Shown piece by piece: positions 61,526 to 64,000 of a DNA stretch of 64,000 nt (its first letter is position 1; the number at the start of each line of letters is the position of its first letter). The notes beneath the pieces were generated by a model, which saw only the letters and a list, made by a program, of their open reading frames with translations, searched no databases and had not been told where the DNA came from. The position numbers and the translations under genes were made by a program. The DNA comes from Aquibium pacificus. Its GTDB lineage: Bacteria; Pseudomonadota; Alphaproteobacteria; Rhizobiales; Rhizobiaceae. The stretch is from positions 992,001 to 1,056,000 of the forward strand of contig NZ_JBDPGJ010000001.1 of NCBI RefSeq assembly GCF_040839445.1, read 5' to 3'.

Positions 61526-62383
61526 TTATCCCGCCTGCGCGACGACCGGGTTCCTCAAGGTTCCGATGCGCTCGATCTCGACCTCGCAGACGTCTCCCGG
61601 CTTCATGAAGACGGGCGGCTTGCGCGCCGCGCCGACACCCGACGGCGTTCCCGTGACGATGATGTCGCCGACCTCGAGCGTCATGGCGATGCTGATGAGC
61701 GAGACCAGCTTCTTCACGTCGAAGATCAGGTCGGCTGTGCTGGCGCTCTGCATGACCGCGCCGTTGAGACGGGTCTCGATGTGAAGCCCGGCCCCGCCCG
61801 CGGGCAGCTCGTCGGCGGTAACGAAGACCGGGCCGAAGCCGCCGGTCCCGTCGAAATTCTTGCCGATCGTCCATTGCGGCGTGCGCAGCTGGAAGTCTCG
61901 GATGGAGCCGTCGTTGAAGACCGAATAGCCGGCGATGTGGTCGAGCGCATCCGCCTCTGCGATCTCGCGGCCGGACTTGCCGATCACCGCGACCATCTCG
62001 CCCTCGTAGTCGAACTTGTCCGAGACTTTCGGCCTGATCAGCGGGGCGCCGTGGCCGACCAGCCCGGTGTTGAAGCGCACGAACACGGTCGGGAAGTCGG
62101 GCGCCTGCATGGCGCTTTCGGCCGCGTGATCCATGTAGTTGAGCCCGACGCAAAGGATTTTTCCGGCGCGTGTCAGCGGGGGGCGATGGGCCGCAGTGGC
62201 GGGGTCGACCGGCGCGCCGGACTTCAGCCTTGCTGCTGCTCCGGCGAAATCCCCGCTGCGGACGATGTCGTCGAGCGTTCCCGGGAACGCATCGGCAGAA
62301 GCGAGGAGGCCGCGGTATTCACCGCCGCCCGTATCCACCGCAAGACCGCCGACGCCATCGATTTCGTAGCTCAGGAACCGCAC
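61526..62383 (-). CDS. fumarylacetoacetate hydrolase family protein
   Basis: This 285-residue FAH-fold hydrolase has VGLNYMDHAAESA, the metal-binding block DYEGEMVAVIGKSG and GDIIVTGTPSGVGAARKPPVFMKPGDVCEVEIE. Related enzymes hydrolyse acylpyruvates or the vinylpyruvate-type products of meta-cleavage, or isomerise them. It is the first gene of the operon, opposite a GntR regulator. Its position suggests it acts on the ring-cleavage product of the VOC dioxygenase. Confidence 0.9.
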   Translation of the reverse strand: MRFLSYEIDGVGGLAVDTGGGEYRGLLASADAFPGTLDDIVRSGDFAGAAARLKSGAPVDPATAAHRPPLTRAGKILCVGLNYMDHAAESAMQAPDFPTVFVRFNTGLVGHGAPLIRPKVSDKFDYEGEMVAVIGKSGREIAEADALDHIAGYSVFNDGSIRDFQLRTPQWTIGKNFDGTGGFGPVFVTADELPAGGAGLHIETRLNGAVMQSASTADLIFDVKKLVSLISIAMTLEVGDIIVTGTPSGVGAARKPPVFMKPGDVCEVEIERIGTLRNPVVAQAG

Positions 62384-62423
62384 AACCCCTCCTATTCGAA
62401 CCGCGTGAACTGCAATGCACTTA

Positions 62424-62453
62424 CGTCAACAAAAAGCATGCGTCAACAAAAAA
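62424..62453. promoter_or_regulatory. direct repeat between FAH and GntR genes
   Basis: CGTCAACAAAAA occurs at 62424-62435 and again at 62441-62452, 17 bases apart, in the AT-rich intergenic segment between the divergent FAH operon and the GntR gene. A TTGTCA-type sequence lies downstream. It may be the operator of the adjacent regulator. Confidence 0.4.
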
Positions 62454-62492
62454 TACATTTTCCCCTTTGTCAGATTGGGATAACGTAGGGCC

Positions 62493-63230
62493 ATGAAGAC
62501 CCTCGACGATATGGACGACGTCACCGTCCACAAGAGCATGACGTCGCGCACCTATGAGAGGCTGCGCAACGCGATCATCACCGCGCGTTTCCGCCCCGGC
62601 CAGAAGCTGCGCATCGATTCGCTGAAGGAAGAATTCGACGCCAGTCTCGGCGCCGTTCGGGAGGCGCTTGCCCGGCTCACGTCGGAGGGGTTGGTGGCGG
62701 CCGAGCCGCAGCGCGGTTTTTCCGTCTCGCTGATCTCGCGCCAGGATCTCATCGATCTGACCGAGGCGCGCATCGCGGTCGAATTGACGTGCCTGGAATC
62801 CTCCATCGCCAACGGCGATCTGGCGTGGGAGGGCAGGGTGCTTTCCGTGGCGCACCAGCTCTCGAAGCTCAGCCACGCGGTGGCCAATCCCGGCAGTCCG
62901 GAGGCGGACACGTGGCACCGCTACCATGAACGCTTTCACGACGAAATTACTTCGGCCTGCACCAACAGCTGGTGGCTGAAGCTGCGCAAGCAGCTCTTCG
63001 TGCAGTCGGAACGCTACCGGCGCCTCTCCGGTCCGTTCGCCGAATACGACCGCGACATCGACGCCGAGCACCGGGCGATCACCGCGGCTGTGCTGGCGCG
63101 CGACAGCGTGCGGGCGAAGAGGCTGCTCGCCGATCATCTGCGCGCGACGACGGAGATCCTGCTGGCCTCGAAGATGCCGTTCTCAGGCGGCGCGGCGACG
63201 GTCCAATCCGCAAAACCGGCCGGTGGGTGA
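62493..63230 (+). CDS. GntR-family regulator (FCD subfamily)
   Basis: This 245-residue regulator has winged helix MTSRTYERLRNAIITARFRPGQKLRIDSLKEEFDASLGAVREALARLTSEGLV and an FCD domain (WHRYHERFHDEITSACTNSWWLKLRKQLFVQSERYRR, DRDIDAEHRAITAAVLARDSVRAKRLLADHL, with the metal-binding His). It diverges from the aromatic operon and is followed by an overlapping transporter gene, both probably controlled by it. Confidence 0.9.
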   Translation: MKTLDDMDDVTVHKSMTSRTYERLRNAIITARFRPGQKLRIDSLKEEFDASLGAVREALARLTSEGLVAAEPQRGFSVSLISRQDLIDLTEARIAVELTCLESSIANGDLAWEGRVLSVAHQLSKLSHAVANPGSPEADTWHRYHERFHDEITSACTNSWWLKLRKQLFVQSERYRRLSGPFAEYDRDIDAEHRAITAAVLARDSVRAKRLLADHLRATTEILLASKMPFSGGAATVQSAKPAGG

Positions 63231-64000
63231 AGCGGCCTTGCCGGGGGAAATCGGCCGCGACGCCGGCCCGGGATACCGCTGGGTTCTGCTCGGCGGCATC
63301 TGGCTGGTCTATTTCTGCTTCGGCCTCGTCGCGGCATCGATGGCGCCGCTCATTCCCGTCATCAGCGCCGAACTAGGCATTTCCAACACCGGAATGGGAG
63401 CGATCCTCGGCGCGTGGCCGCTGGTCTATATCGGCGCCGCAATCCCGTGCGGCATTCTCCTCGACCGGTTGACGCCGCGCTGGTCGCTTTTGGTCGGCAG
63501 CGCCCTCGTCGGCCTTTCGGCGCTTCTGCGCGGACTTGCCTGGGACGAGGTGTCCCTTTTCGCTGCGGTCGGCCTGTTCGGCGTCGGCGGACCGCTGATC
63601 TCGGTCGGCGCGCCGAAGCTTACGGCAAAATGGTTCGAGGGGCGCGGCCGCGGAACCGCGATCGGCATCTACACGTCCGGGCCGGCGCTCGGCAGCGCCG
63701 CCTCGCTGGCGCTCATGACCAGCGTTCTGATGCCTCTCTTCGACCAGGACTGGCGCATGGTCATGTTCGCCAACGCCGCCATGGCTTTCGGGGCCGGGGC
63801 CATCTGGTTCGTGATCGCCAGCCATCCGCTGACCAATCCGGGCACCGTAGCCGGCGGGAGGGCATACCGCGCTTTCGACCTGCGCTCGGCCGGCCGGCTC
63901 CTCAGCGCGCCCGCGGTTCAGATCCTGCTGGCGATGGGGGTCGGCATCTTCCTGGTCAATCACGGCATCAACAACTGGCTGCCGGAAATCCTTCGCGCCA
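63223..64000 (+). CDS. MFS transporter (partial, runs off the window)
   Basis: An open frame from GTG 63223 (overlapping the GntR stop by eight bases) reads to the window end without a stop: MGEAALPGEIGRDAGPGYRW, then VLLGGIWLVYFCFGLVAASMAPL, a motif-A-like LLDRLTPRW and ARGTAIGIYTSG-like GRGRGTAIGIYTSGPALGSA. At least seven helices are visible, and the profile fits the CynX/NimT-like branch of the major facilitator superfamily. It is truncated at 64000, so length and C-terminus are unknown. Coupling to GntR suggests uptake or efflux of a compound related to the aromatic operon. Confidence 0.8.
   Translation, partial: MGEAALPGEIGRDAGPGYRWVLLGGIWLVYFCFGLVAASMAPLIPVISAELGISNTGMGAILGAWPLVYIGAAIPCGILLDRLTPRWSLLVGSALVGLSALLRGLAWDEVSLFAAVGLFGVGGPLISVGAPKLTAKWFEGRGRGTAIGIYTSGPALGSAASLALMTSVLMPLFDQDWRMVMFANAAMAFGAGAIWFVIASHPLTNPGTVAGGRAYRAFDLRSAGRLLSAPAVQILLAMGVGIFLVNHGINNWLPEILRA

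Overview
The window looks like chromosome from a GC-rich alphaproteobacterium of the order Hyphomicrobiales (Rhizobiales), close to the Mesorhizobium/Phyllobacteriaceae type. The signs are complete ccoNOQP and ccoGHIS (fixNOQP/fixGHIS) operons with a [4Fe-4S] Fnr/FnrN regulator, a DUF1127 protein, many GntR-controlled uptake-plus-catabolism operons, and a mosaic palindromic repeat of the kind scattered through Rhizobiales genomes. No phage, transposase, CRISPR array or rRNA gene is visible. There is one tRNA gene.

Layout. 0-2 kb: small DUF1127 and secreted or lipoprotein genes of unknown role. 2-12 kb: a 5-methylthioribose / 5-deoxypentose module. mtnK-mtnA diverge from an RbsABC-type sugar importer, and a SorC-type regulator precedes a fused class II aldolase/short-chain dehydrogenase. 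A vapBC-like toxin-antitoxin pair sits between the two halves. The same 25-bp operator architecture lies in front of both halves. 12-25 kb: microaerobic respiration: ccoS-I-H-G, ccoP-Q-O-N, a hemerythrin-like protein, fnrN and hemN, with three Fnr/FixK boxes. A decayed PIN/RHH toxin-antitoxin pair lies between the two cco operons. 25-32 kb: mixed genes (SDR, exonuclease-CBS-DUF294 fusion, Ala/Pro-rich OmpA protein, YcgN-like and SIMPL proteins), ending in a tRNA-Ile(CAU) gene.

32-46 kb: a long minus-strand catabolic operon: SDR, beta-amino-acid aminotransferase, HyuA, HyuB, a branched-chain-type ABC importer, a 3-hydroxyacid dehydrogenase and a beta-keto acid cleavage enzyme (BKACE). It diverges from a GntR regulator, and copies of a CTGATAT(C/A)GCA motif lie at both ends. 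The enzymes read as: import a cyclic amide or ureide, open it to a beta-amino acid, transaminate to a beta-keto acid, and cleave that with acetyl-CoA. 46-49 kb: RecQ, then a Crp/Fnr regulator and a DUF1858 protein sharing a TTG-N8-CAA site. 49-56 kb: GntR, a PotABCD-type importer, a hydantoin/Asp-Glu racemase-like enzyme and a GNAT acetyltransferase. 56-64 kb: an aromatic-type operon (FAD hydroxylase, extradiol VOC dioxygenase, FAH-family hydrolase, TRAP transporter) divergent from GntR and a partial MFS gene that runs off the window.

The two most interesting systems are the mtn/aldolase-dehydrogenase module and the HyuAB / beta-transaminase / BKACE island. Both are coherent new combinations of known enzyme families, each tied together by a repeated operator visible in the sequence. 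Their substrates are inferred, not shown.
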